Below, piece after piece: positions 19,237 through 27,008 of a DNA stretch of 29,210 bases. The first letter of the stretch is position 1. Each line of letters opens with the position of its first letter. The position numbers and the translations under genes are program-made. The stretch is from a virus. The stretch is taken from the IMG/VR virus record IMGVR_UViG_3300043468_001655, positions 1 through 29,210 of that record. One strand, given 5' to 3'. Below the pieces are notes generated by a model. It ran no database searches, was not told the origin of the DNA, and saw only the letters and a program-made list of their open reading frames with translations.

Positions 19237-20536
19237 ATTAGCCAATGACAATAGTCGCCTGGCCAAAGAAGCCATTCTGCGGTCCGAGCTCCAGAATCAA
19301 GATTTTTGGCAAGCGGCTCGATTGGCACTCGATCCCTTTGTAAATTTTTACATCAAAAAAATTCCTGCGCACACCAAGTCACGGACCGGTACGCTGAGCC
19401 TAGCCCAGGCCCTAACAGAACTGGGTCGACTCAGCAATCGTGAAGTCACTGGCAACGCAGGCATAGATCATCTTGTATACATTTTGGAGAACGTGAGTGA
19501 AGCAGACAGCCTGGTTATTGAGCGAGTCATTGCAAAGGACCTCAAGTGTGGGGTCAGCGAAGCAACCATCAACAAAATTAGACCTGGGCACATCCCAACC
19601 TATCCCGTCATGCTGGCTTCAGCCTACGACCAGCGACTCATTGACCGGTTCGACTGGCCAGGCATCTGTCAGCTCAAGCTGGATGGCATGCGCTTTAACG
19701 CGATCGTCCGTGGTGAAAACGTAGAGTTTCGTAGCCGCAATGGCAAAGAAATCAGCATACCCAATGACCTGTTTCCTAAGGCCTTTGTTGCTCTGGCCAA
19801 GGAGTATGGTGCTGACTATGTTTTCGATGGTGAACTGCTGGTAGTAGATGCTGCAGGTCGGCCTCTGGATCGCAAGACTGGCAACGGCATACTCAACAAG
19901 GCTGTCAAGGGCACAGTAAGCAAGTCAGAGGCTGCTCAGATTCGTGCTACCATCTGGGATGCCATACCCGTAGAAAATTTTGTCCAGGGCATCTATTCAG
20001 TAGCCTACGAAAGTCGCTTTACTAGACTCGTGGGCGCCCACAAGCAGTTTTCAGAGTCCAGCAGACAATTAAGTCATTTGATTAGTCCGGTGTTTACCGA
20101 ATATGTAAACAATGACTATGAGGCTCGCAGAATGTTCGAAAGATTTTTAGCCGAAGGTCAGGAAGGCACCATACTCAAGGATCGCAATGCCATCTGGGAA
20201 GACAAGCGCAGCAAGGGCAGCATTAAGTTCAAGGGCGAGCTCGAGGCTGACATGCGCATCATTGGCTGGGAGTTGGGCACGGGCAAGAATGCCAATCGTC
20301 TGGGAGCTTTAGTAGTTAGTTCCGAAGATGGGAGAATTGTTGTCAATGTTGGAACGGGTTTTACCGATGCCGATCGTGATTCGATTCAGCCTTCGGTGGT
20401 TGGCAAAATTGCTAGCATCAAATATAATGCACGCATACAGGACAAAAAGGGCAATACCGAAAGTTTGTTTTTGCCAGTGTTTGTAGAGATTCGCGAAGAC
20501 AAGGATGTTGCAGATCATAGCACGGTCATGAAATAG
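19208..20536 (+). CDS. ATP-dependent DNA ligase, 442 aa
   Basis: Seals nicks using ATP, forming an enzyme-AMP intermediate. The adenylated lysine is in LKLDGMRF (Lys157), close to the position in T4 ligase. Other motifs are VFDGELLV (motif III), EGTILKD (IV), and GSIKFKGELEADMRI (V). The N-terminal 150 residues, containing VNFYIKKIP and the KDLKCGVSEATI block, form the helical DNA-binding region of the T4-type ligases. Length is close to T4 gp30 (487 residues). I chose the ATG at 19208 rather than a TTG at 19190 because only the former aligns with typical starts. Confidence 0.93.
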   Translation: MNTVYTVLDKLANDNSRLAKEAILRSELQNQDFWQAARLALDPFVNFYIKKIPAHTKSRTGTLSLAQALTELGRLSNREVTGNAGIDHLVYILENVSEADSLVIERVIAKDLKCGVSEATINKIRPGHIPTYPVMLASAYDQRLIDRFDWPGICQLKLDGMRFNAIVRGENVEFRSRNGKEISIPNDLFPKAFVALAKEYGADYVFDGELLVVDAAGRPLDRKTGNGILNKAVKGTVSKSEAAQIRATIWDAIPVENFVQGIYSVAYESRFTRLVGAHKQFSESSRQLSHLISPVFTEYVNNDYEARRMFERFLAEGQEGTILKDRNAIWEDKRSKGSIKFKGELEADMRIIGWELGTGKNANRLGALVVSSEDGRIVVNVGTGFTDADRDSIQPSVVGKIASIKYNARIQDKKGNTESLFLPVFVEIREDKDVADHSTVMK

Positions 20537-20544
20537 GAGTTGTT

Positions 20545-20802
20545 ATGAGCCATACAGAGGACAAAATCAAGAACAGTCAGCGCAGACATCGCGATGAAAA
20601 TGCCATCAAAAAGCAAGTTAAGATTGCTACGGCCATGGGCATGAAGGTTACTGAGCCACACAAGTTAGCCAAGCATCATGCGCTGGATTGCGGTGTGCCC
20701 GATTGTCCGCTGTGCAGCAGTCCTCGTAAACGTGGCGAACTTAGCATTCAGGAAAAACGATTCTATCAGGATTTGAAGGAAGATCATGAAACCGATCTAT
20801 GA
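20545..20802 (+). CDS. conserved phage protein with CxxC zinc motif, 85 aa
   Basis: A family I recognise from large phages: RRHRDENAIKKQVKIATAMG (residues 13-32), EPHKLAKHHALDCGVPDCPL (37-56), then C followed by SSPRKRGELSIQEKRFYQDL. The CGVPDCPLC unit (Cys49, Cys54, Cys57) plus nearby histidines could hold zinc. Function is unknown. AGGAG precedes the ATG by seven bases. Confidence 0.8.
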   Translation: MSHTEDKIKNSQRRHRDENAIKKQVKIATAMGMKVTEPHKLAKHHALDCGVPDCPLCSSPRKRGELSIQEKRFYQDLKEDHETDL

Positions 20803-21343
20803 ATTCCGCATGGGCGATGTTGACGATCCAGATTTACTGGTGGGTCTGCACGTAGAAAGCAAACGCAGTTCCGGTGAAATTACTGCAGCCAATGTAAGCT
20901 ACGAACTCATACCCAATGCTGGTCACATGGGCTGGGATGTCAAGATCTATGATGCCGATGAAAAAGCCAGCGAAGCTCGTGAATTGGATGAACTCAGAGA
21001 TATCTTTGCAGAGAGTATGCGCAAAGATCAAGAACGCAGCGAAAAGCTTTGGAACGATTTGTCCGAAGAAGATCAGATTGATTTATTTTGTGCAGTTGTT
21101 CGAAGGATATGCAAAGCTGAGCTCGATGATCGGGGTTCTTACAGACATGCCTTATACAATGTATTTGGCTTCCATCAAGGGAGCTATGCACCAGCACTGA
21201 ATGCTGGTTACATGTCTCTGCACAACAGTATCTTTACCGATACGGGCATTAATACCTTGATTAAAAACTTTTGCAGAGATCATGAACTCGAATTTACTGA
21301 TGAACAGATCCAGGACTGGACTTTTAAACACAGATACTACTAA
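20786..21343 (+). CDS. hypothetical protein, 185 aa
   Basis: An acidic, likely two-domain protein. The N-terminal 55 residues are strand-rich (MKPIYEFRMGDVDDPDLLVG, EITAANVSYELIPNAGHMGW). The rest is helical (ELDELRDIFAESMRKDQERS, then LFCAVVRRICKAELDDRGSY, about residues 100-119). The RGSYRHALYNVFGF block is one I associate with other large-phage proteins, role unknown. It lies between the zinc-motif protein and the AAA ATPase. Confidence 0.72.
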   Translation: MKPIYEFRMGDVDDPDLLVGLHVESKRSSGEITAANVSYELIPNAGHMGWDVKIYDADEKASEARELDELRDIFAESMRKDQERSEKLWNDLSEEDQIDLFCAVVRRICKAELDDRGSYRHALYNVFGFHQGSYAPALNAGYMSLHNSIFTDTGINTLIKNFCRDHELEFTDEQIQDWTFKHRYY

Positions 21344-22473
21344 TGCCTACTCAACAAGAAATTGACCACTTCCTTAGGAAAACACGAGGAAATCTTTACA
21401 GAGGACTGTCTCGTAGACGCAACAAACGCAAAGACAGCCTTATGCCTCAACACTATACCGATGACATACCAGGACCGCATATGTTTGATGATCTAGCCCA
21501 TAGTCCGTTCCACATGGCGGCCAGCAGTGTAGACGATATTATTATCAGTCAGATACTGCAGAAAAGATTCTTAGCCAACAAAGATGTCGAGCTGGAACGC
21601 ATCTATTTGCTGACCGATGTTCGTACCGTAAGAAAGTTCATTTCGACTCTCAAAGAACCCAAGCGTGTCTTTAGCATGAGCGAAGATCATGGCTATGTGT
21701 TCTTTGCAGACGATTGCTATTGGGAATATGGTGCAGACTCCAACATGGTCAGAGTCAAGTTCGTAGGCGGTAAAGATTTCGTTGGCTCTTGGAGCAAGAA
21801 GCTCAGCGAAGAATTTACCATTGCCAAGAGCTTTGTTGAATGGATGTATACTTCGGATGGCAACAGTGCCACTGTACCCATTACCGATGAAAAGCAGCCC
21901 TTGCCTGAAATGTATCCGTTTCTCACTAAGGATTTGTTCGAGTACTATGATGATTACATGGATAGTTCGGCGAGTGTGCTGGTGTTGCTAGGCCCGCCTG
22001 GTACAGGCAAGACCAGCTTTATTCGTGGCCTGTTGCAGTACACCAAGACCAATGCCCTGGTTAGCTATGATGCCAGCATCCTGGAAAAGGACTATATCTT
22101 TGCCCGCTTTGTCGAAGGACAGAACAACGTCATGATCCTGGAAGATGCCGATACCTTTTTGGGTTGCAGATCCGATGGCAACGATGTCATGCACAAATTC
22201 TTGAACGTTGGCGACGGGCTAATTACTAGCAAAGGTAAAAAGATGATCTTTAGCACCAACCTGCCCAGCATCAAGGACATAGATCCTGCGTTGGTTCGTC
22301 CGGGTCGTTGTTTTGATGTTCTGGAGTTCCGTCCCATGCAGGAGACCGAGCATCAGGCTCTGGCCGATAAATTGGGCATTGATCGCATGACCGGTGAAAA
22401 GACTCTGGCAGAAATTTTCCACAGTCAGATTCATGCTCCCAAGGTCAAACGTCGTAACATGGGGTTTTATTGA
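21343..22473 (+). CDS. AAA ATPase with phage-type N-terminal domain, 376 aa
   Basis: AAA+ core in the C-terminal half: Walker A GPPGTGKT (residues 217-224), Walker B VMILEDAD (263-270), sensor 1 FSTN (303-306) and the RPGRC motif (319-323). The closest architecture is a BCS1/AAA-type ATPase seen in large phages. The N-terminal 200 residues form a distinct region with no motif I recognise; it may be the substrate-recognition part. The substrate could be a protein complex or DNA. The Walker B ends LEDAD, so the usual second acidic residue is Asp. Coupled to the previous gene by TAATG. Confidence 0.88.
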   Translation: MPTQQEIDHFLRKTRGNLYRGLSRRRNKRKDSLMPQHYTDDIPGPHMFDDLAHSPFHMAASSVDDIIISQILQKRFLANKDVELERIYLLTDVRTVRKFISTLKEPKRVFSMSEDHGYVFFADDCYWEYGADSNMVRVKFVGGKDFVGSWSKKLSEEFTIAKSFVEWMYTSDGNSATVPITDEKQPLPEMYPFLTKDLFEYYDDYMDSSASVLVLLGPPGTGKTSFIRGLLQYTKTNALVSYDASILEKDYIFARFVEGQNNVMILEDADTFLGCRSDGNDVMHKFLNVGDGLITSKGKKMIFSTNLPSIKDIDPALVRPGRCFDVLEFRPMQETEHQALADKLGIDRMTGEKTLAEIFHSQIHAPKVKRRNMGFY

Positions 22474-22481
22474 TAAATACA

Positions 22482-22495
22482 GGGAGGAGACTCCC
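22482..22495 (+). promoter_or_regulatory. hairpin over a ribosome site
   Basis: GGGAG (22482-22486), GAGA loop, CTCCC (22491-22495), directly before ATG 22496. The loop is a GNRA tetraloop and the stem contains the GGAGG ribosome site, so a folded message would be hard to translate. It could be a translational operator for the gene at 22496. Confidence 0.5.
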
Positions 22496-22753
22496 ATGGC
22501 AAATGTCATTCCTTTTCCGATGCCCAATCGGAAGCTACATTTATTTAATGATGAAGAAATATTTGTGACCGTTGCTGCTATCAACGTCTTTGGTGCTGCG
22601 GAATCTGGCAAGGCCAGCGCATCTAATCTCTATGCCTACGAAGCAGAATTTGTCGTAGCCTGTGTAAAACAGCTCAAAGACTGCGGACTCATGAGCAATC
22701 GTGCCCGAGTAATTTGTCGTCATATCATTGAAAGATACAAGGCCTCACAATGA
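22496..22753 (+). CDS. small hypothetical protein, 85 aa
   Basis: ATG at 22496 follows a strong but hairpin-enclosed GGAGG; an upstream start at 22394 would run inside the AAA gene. Product MANVIPFPMPNRKLHLFNDE, then a helical part (EAEFVVACVKQLKDCGLMSN) and a basic C-terminus (RVICRHIIERYKASQ). It reads like a small alpha-helical protein with two cysteines near its end. No family recognised. Four-base overlap with the uvdE-like gene. Confidence 0.68.
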   Translation: MANVIPFPMPNRKLHLFNDEEIFVTVAAINVFGAAESGKASASNLYAYEAEFVVACVKQLKDCGLMSNRARVICRHIIERYKASQ

Positions 22754-23784
22754 AAATTGGATTTTGCTGCAAGTGGATTGACAATGTCGACCAAATCGAT
22801 GGATTCAAGCCCCAGGACGATGCCAAACGTTTGAACACTAGAGTGACCACCGTAGCCTGGCTCAATCGCCAGACTCAGGAAGTTGCCGAACAACGCCTCT
22901 GGGATCTTATGGTTCACAACATTGAAAGCATCAGATTGCTGGTGGAAAGGGTAGGTAATCTTCATGAACATCTTAGGATGGTGCGTCTTGGTAGCGATAT
23001 CTTGCCTGTTTATACCGAACCTACCTGGAGCTATTTTTGGCGTCGTCATGACGTTAGGGACTATTGTGAGCGCCATCTTCCTGTTGTGGGCGAGCTTGCT
23101 CGTAGGCGGGGCGTTCGCCTTAGCTTTCATCCTGGTCAGTTTGTTGTTTTGGCTTCAGAGAGCGCTGACATAGTAAATCGCAGTCTAGAGGAGTTCGAGT
23201 ATCATGTTGACATGGCCCGTTGGATGGGATTTGGCAAAACCTTTCAGGATTTTAAAATCAATGTTCACATCGCAGGTCGGCAAGGAGCCGAAGGAATTCA
23301 AAGAGTGTGGTCCAGACTCAGCACCGAGGCCCAACGCATGCTCACCATCGAAAATGATGAGACTCGTTGGGGCTTGGAAGAAAGTCTCAAACTTAAAGAC
23401 CTTTGTGCTCTTGTTCTCGATATCCACCATCATTGGATTCGTACTGGCGAATATATCCAACCCCAGGATTCACGAGTTCGTGAAGTCATTGAATCTTGGC
23501 GGGGTGTACGCCCTGCGCTCCATTATAGCCTGAGCCCCGAAAGCATCGTTGCAGATCATTGCCCTAACACCATGCCTTGTCTGAGCACCTTGGTGCAGAG
23601 CGGCAAGAATCGCATGAAGCTCCGAGCTCATAGCAATTTTTACTGGAATGATGCTTGCAACGATTGGGCTCTGAGCTTCGAAGATTTTGACATTCAATGC
23701 GAATCCAAAGCCAAAAATCTAGCTAGTTTTGCTTTGGCTGAAAGGCTAAATACAAATAAATCAATCCTTCTTGAAGCCGCTTAA
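22750..23784 (+). CDS. UV damage endonuclease, UvdE/UvsE family, 344 aa
   Basis: TIM-barrel nuclease that nicks DNA next to UV photoproducts and other distortions. Family motifs with metal ligands are all visible: SFHPGQ (His127), LTIENDE (Glu201), LDIHHHW (Asp224, His226, His227), LHYSLS (His258) and RAHSNFYWND (His294). The N-terminal GFCCKWID and NHR-type start fit the bacterial subfamily. Its length is usual for UvsE (about 300-350 residues). In the host it would give phage DNA protection from sunlight. It sits between an unknown gene and a zinc ribbon and belongs to the P8 unit. Confidence 0.92.
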   Translation: MKIGFCCKWIDNVDQIDGFKPQDDAKRLNTRVTTVAWLNRQTQEVAEQRLWDLMVHNIESIRLLVERVGNLHEHLRMVRLGSDILPVYTEPTWSYFWRRHDVRDYCERHLPVVGELARRRGVRLSFHPGQFVVLASESADIVNRSLEEFEYHVDMARWMGFGKTFQDFKINVHIAGRQGAEGIQRVWSRLSTEAQRMLTIENDETRWGLEESLKLKDLCALVLDIHHHWIRTGEYIQPQDSRVREVIESWRGVRPALHYSLSPESIVADHCPNTMPCLSTLVQSGKNRMKLRAHSNFYWNDACNDWALSFEDFDIQCESKAKNLASFALAERLNTNKSILLEAA

Positions 23785-23785
23785 C

Positions 23786-24043
23786 ATGCCTGTATATTCT
23801 TTTAAATGCAATACCTGTGAACATGAATTTGATGTAACCTGTCGCATGTCCGAACGCGATGCCCAAAGTTGTCCACACTGCGGCGCCAAGGACTATCAGC
23901 CCCATTTCACCAGTCCGTTGTCTTTCGGTGATCCTGTACGCTTGGGTGTACGGACCCTGGACAACGGTTTCCGAGAGGTACTAAGTAGGATCGGACAGGC
24001 TAACCCTCGCTCTGACCTCGGTGCCAAGCTAAGTAGAAAATGA
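23786..24043 (+). CDS. FmdB-family zinc ribbon protein, 85 aa
   Basis: ATG at 23786 gives the family N-terminus MPVYSFKCNTCEHEFDVTCR. The zinc ribbon is held by two CxxC pairs (Cys8/Cys11 and Cys29/Cys32). FmdB-type proteins are small regulators or rRNA-associated proteins in bacteria; here its use is unknown. The C-terminal 50 residues are polar with a basic end. An upstream start at 23771 is less likely since the family begins with this Met. Confidence 0.82.
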   Translation: MPVYSFKCNTCEHEFDVTCRMSERDAQSCPHCGAKDYQPHFTSPLSFGDPVRLGVRTLDNGFREVLSRIGQANPRSDLGAKLSRK

Positions 24044-24067
24044 TCCACAAACATAACCATCCGATGG

Positions 24068-24097
24068 GAGGACATGTCCATTAGGACCTATGTCCTC
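24068..24097 (+). promoter_or_regulatory. long hairpin in phoH leader
   Basis: GAGGACAT (24068-24075), GTCC, ATTA loop, GGAC, a two-base bulge, then ATGTCCTC (24090-24097): 12 base pairs with a four-base loop. No T run follows, so it is not a standard terminator. It lies 20 bases before the phoH start and could be a control element, protein site or processing site. Confidence 0.6.
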
Positions 24098-24117
24098 TGC
24101 TACTTAAGAGGGCGTAC

Positions 24118-24855
24118 ATGGCAAAAAAGATTCATGCAGTACAAGAAGCAAACCAGCCTAAGGTCACCATTACTAATAAACTAAAAATTAGAATTGATGA
24201 TCTTACGGTCATAGAGCCATTAACTGAGAACCAACGGAGATTTTTCGACAGTTATGATGATAGTCGCATCATGTTACTGCATGGTGTGGCCGGAACCGGT
24301 AAAAGCTACATAGCCCTGTACAAAGCACTGGAGGAAGTACTAGATCATGGCAACCCATATCATCAGGTAGTCATAGTAAGGAGCGCAGTACCCAGCCGAG
24401 AAATTGGTCATTTGCCCGGCGACGAAAAGGAAAAGACCGAGGTATATCAGCTACCCTATCAGGACATCTGCCAGAATTTGTTTGGCAGGCACGATGCCTT
24501 TCAGAGATTGTGTGAACAGGGTACTGTGAAATTCATGATAACAAGTTTTGTTCGAGGCATCACGCTGGACAACAGTGTGATCATAGTCGACGAATCACAG
24601 AACATGACTGACATGGAACTTAACTCCATCATCACCCGAGTGGGTGAGAACAGCAAGATCATATTCTGTGGTGACTTTAGACAGACCGATCTCTACAAGA
24701 AGACCGATATGTCTGGACTCAAGAAGTTCATGGTCATAGCCGACATGATGCCAAGTTTCAGAGTCATAGAATTTTACGTCAAGGACATAGTAAGGTCCGA
24801 CATCGTCAAGGAATACATTCTTGCCAGATTAAGTTATGAGGAACAGTACGCATAA
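24118..24855 (+). CDS. phoH: PhoH-like ATPase, 245 aa
   Basis: PhoH domain with Walker A GVAGTGKS (residues 56-63) and Walker B VIIVDESQ (154-161), followed by FCGDFRQTD (183-191). The segment VIVRSAVPSREIGHLPGDEK matches the PhoH family. PhoH is a P-loop ATPase related to superfamily 1 helicases; it is common in phages and its physiological role there is unclear. Its RNA/phosphate link in hosts is not proof of function here. GAGGG eight bases before the ATG gives a good ribosome site. Confidence 0.93.
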   Translation: MAKKIHAVQEANQPKVTITNKLKIRIDDLTVIEPLTENQRRFFDSYDDSRIMLLHGVAGTGKSYIALYKALEEVLDHGNPYHQVVIVRSAVPSREIGHLPGDEKEKTEVYQLPYQDICQNLFGRHDAFQRLCEQGTVKFMITSFVRGITLDNSVIIVDESQNMTDMELNSIITRVGENSKIIFCGDFRQTDLYKKTDMSGLKKFMVIADMMPSFRVIEFYVKDIVRSDIVKEYILARLSYEEQYA

Positions 24856-25001
24856 TGTACAAGTATAAACTTTGGGTTCGTATCAACAGTTACCAAACTG
24901 CCGAAACCCTGATCTGGGCCAGCAATGATTATGATGCAAAAATGCTTGGTGAAGCCCAGTACGGAGCCGGTAATGTTCTTAACTATACAAGGATAGATTA
25001 A
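24855..25001 (+). CDS. tiny phage protein downstream of phoH, 48 aa
   Basis: A 48-codon frame coupled to phoH by TAATG, ending directly before the endolysin. The product MYKYKLWVRINSYQTAETLI, then a helix and a conserved tail YGAGNVLNYTRID, matches a tiny family often placed beside phoH in large phages. Function unknown. Confidence 0.68.
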   Translation: MYKYKLWVRINSYQTAETLIWASNDYDAKMLGEAQYGAGNVLNYTRID

Positions 25002-25646
25002 ATGGCCGATCAGTTTGATTTTGATTTCAGACTTGATCATGTACAGAAACTTTTACCCAGGATCAAAAATCCACAGGAATGGCACGAAAGTTTAAGTGAG
25101 GTTCTACCACAATACGACATCACAGATGTTCTTAGGACATCGGCGTTCATAGCACAATGTGCACACGAAAGCGGTGGCTTTACCATGCTTTCGGAAAATC
25201 TCAACTACAGCGCACAGGGACTCATGGGTGTATTCAAAAAATACTTTCCTACCCTGGAATTAGCCAATGCCTATGCACGGCAGCCCGAAAAGATTGCCAA
25301 CAGAGTCTATGGTGGCAGAATGGGCAATGGTGATGAATCCAGTGGCGAAGGCTGGAAGTTTCGTGGACGTGGTCTCATACAGTTGACTGGCAAAGACAAC
25401 TACAGACGCTGCAGCGAATATCTGTTTGAAGACTGGACCTTATTGGAAGTACCTGACTGCCTGACCCAGCCTTACTACGCACTGCACAGCGCCTGTTGGT
25501 TCTGGAGTGCCAATAAATTAAACGCCTTGGCCGATCAGCAAGACATTAGAATGATGACCAAACGCATCAACGGTGGTTTCATTGGTCTTGAAGATAGAGT
25601 CAAACACTATAACCATGCACTAGAAGTTCTACAAGACCTACACTAA
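25002..25646 (+). CDS. GH19-type endolysin, 214 aa
   Basis: Glycoside hydrolase family 19 (chitinase-like) lysozyme that cleaves the glycan chains of peptidoglycan at the end of infection. Motif AQCAHESGGFTMLSENLNYS (residues 51-70) carries the catalytic Glu56 and a second conserved Glu65; GWKFRGRGLIQLTGKDNY (118-135) is the family's second signature. No signal peptide or membrane segment is found, so release across the inner membrane would require a holin, none of which is evident next to it. It sits in the P8 unit between the tiny phoH neighbour and an exonuclease. Confidence 0.9.
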   Translation: MADQFDFDFRLDHVQKLLPRIKNPQEWHESLSEVLPQYDITDVLRTSAFIAQCAHESGGFTMLSENLNYSAQGLMGVFKKYFPTLELANAYARQPEKIANRVYGGRMGNGDESSGEGWKFRGRGLIQLTGKDNYRRCSEYLFEDWTLLEVPDCLTQPYYALHSACWFWSANKLNALADQQDIRMMTKRINGGFIGLEDRVKHYNHALEVLQDLH

Positions 25647-26306
25647 GTGAAAAAATTTTGTCATGATTGGTTGCCTGAGATTAAGCTTCAATCCGTAACC
25701 AATGAAAGCTCCGGAAAAAGAACCTATGCCACACCCGAGGGACAGACCTATCCCTCGGTCACAACTGTTCTAAGTGAACATGGTCGCGAAGCCATTGCGG
25801 CCTGGCGTAATCGCATAGGCGCAGCTGAGGCCAATCGCATCAGCAATTCTGCTGCAAGACGTGGAACACGCGTACACAAGCTCGCAGAAAGATATATAAA
25901 GAATGAGGAGATTGTCTTAGACAATCCGTTGCATCAGGACCTGTTCGATCGCATACGTCCGCATTTGGATGAAATCGACAACATCAGAGCCAGTGAGTAT
26001 AATCTTTACAGTGACTATCTAAGATTGGCTGGTACCGTAGACTGCATTGCAGACTACAAGGGCAAGCCGCACATCATAGATTTCAAAACAAGTTCAAAAC
26101 CCAAACAACGAGATTGGATTCACAGCTACTTCATGCAGGCCAGTGCCTATGCCATCATGGCCGAAGAACGCTATGGATTGACAATTCCCAGATTAGCCAT
26201 TATAATTGCCGTAGAAGATAGTGATCCGCAGGTCTTTGTCGAACATCGAGATGACTGGGCGGAGCTTTTAATTGAATATCGAGACCTATACGAAAAAAGG
26301 AGCTAA
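25647..26306 (+). CDS. PD-(D/E)XK exonuclease, RecB/MGME1-like, 219 aa
   Basis: Starts with GTG directly after the endolysin stop. It carries the PD-(D/E)XK core: Glu117 in RASEYNLYS, GTVDCIADYKGKP (Asp132), IDFKTSSKP (Asp145, Lys147) and a following QASAYA helix. An N-terminal signature SVTTVLSEHGREAIAAWRNR and RRGTRVHKLAERYIK (71-85) match the RecB-like/MGME1 exonuclease family of phages. A single-strand DNA exonuclease role in replication or recombination is likely. Overlap-free junction with ahpC. Confidence 0.85.
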   Translation: MKKFCHDWLPEIKLQSVTNESSGKRTYATPEGQTYPSVTTVLSEHGREAIAAWRNRIGAAEANRISNSAARRGTRVHKLAERYIKNEEIVLDNPLHQDLFDRIRPHLDEIDNIRASEYNLYSDYLRLAGTVDCIADYKGKPHIIDFKTSSKPKQRDWIHSYFMQASAYAIMAEERYGLTIPRLAIIIAVEDSDPQVFVEHRDDWAELLIEYRDLYEKRS

Positions 26307-26307
26307 A

Positions 26308-26889
26308 ATGCTAACAGTAGGTGATAAACTTCGTCCGTTCAAAATTGTCGGTGTAAAGCCCGGTGCTCTTACACCCGAAGGTGCCTTTGAGGACCTAACG
26401 GAAGCATCCTTCCCTGGCAAGTGGAAGATCATCATGTTTTATCCCAAAGACTTTACCTTTGTATGTCCAACTGAAATTGTTGCCTATGATAAACTGGTAA
26501 ATGATTTTAACGATCGTGATGCCGTATTGCTCATGGGCAGCACTGACAACGAATTCTGCAAGATTGCCTGGCGCAATGCTCATGAAGATTTGAAGAAAAC
26601 CAACTCATGGATGTTTGCGGATCTTCTCAAGACACCGCAAGACTATGACGAAGAACATCAAAGATATGTTGAAGGAGGACTAGCTCAAACACTAGGAGTT
26701 CTTGATGAGGAAAATGGTGTAGCTTTGAGAGCTACTTTCATCGTTGACCCTGACAATGTTATTCAACACATTACAGTCAATAACCTCAATGTTGGTCGTA
26801 GCCCCGAAGAAACTCTTAGAGTTCTTGATGCACTGCAAACTGGTGAACTTTGCCAATGTAACCGCTCGGTGGGTGGAGCAACTCTATAA
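26308..26889 (+). CDS. ahpC: AhpC-type peroxiredoxin, 193 aa
   Basis: Reduces hydrogen peroxide and organic peroxides. The peroxidatic cysteine is in DFTFVCPTEI (Cys53). Two further cysteines near the C-terminus (LCQC, Cys182 and Cys184) match the Mycobacterium-type AhpC, which relies on three cysteines and on AhpD as its reductant, rather than the AhpF-dependent enterobacterial type. AAGGAG before the ATG at 26308 fixes the start; an earlier in-frame start lies inside the previous gene. It is the first gene of an ahpC, TerC, AhpD cassette, all reading in the same direction. Usual family length is near 190. Confidence 0.93.
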   Translation: MLTVGDKLRPFKIVGVKPGALTPEGAFEDLTEASFPGKWKIIMFYPKDFTFVCPTEIVAYDKLVNDFNDRDAVLLMGSTDNEFCKIAWRNAHEDLKKTNSWMFADLLKTPQDYDEEHQRYVEGGLAQTLGVLDEENGVALRATFIVDPDNVIQHITVNNLNVGRSPEETLRVLDALQTGELCQCNRSVGGATL

Positions 26890-27008
26890 TGTTTGAATAC
26901 GCATCAATCTGGGATGTTTATGAAATCAAGCTCTATATCCTTTGCTTGAGTATTGCTGTGGCCATATGGCTAGGCAACAAGTTTTATGATCAGAGGAATA
27001 AGAAATAA
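26889..27008 (+). CDS. tiny membrane protein, 39 aa
   Basis: A 39-codon frame linked to ahpC and to the TerC gene by TAATG overlaps at both ends. One hydrophobic helix (IKLYILCLSIAVAIWLG) lies between an acidic N-terminus and a basic tail (KFYDQRNKK). It could be an accessory subunit of the TerC membrane protein. Function unknown. Confidence 0.58.
   Translation: MFEYASIWDVYEIKLYILCLSIAVAIWLGNKFYDQRNKK

Noticed and set aside
18973-22460. GTCAAACGTCGTAAC shared at about 18976 and 22444
   Set aside because: Both encode VKRRN in unrelated proteins. Short identity explained by the same residues and codon preference, without flanking match.
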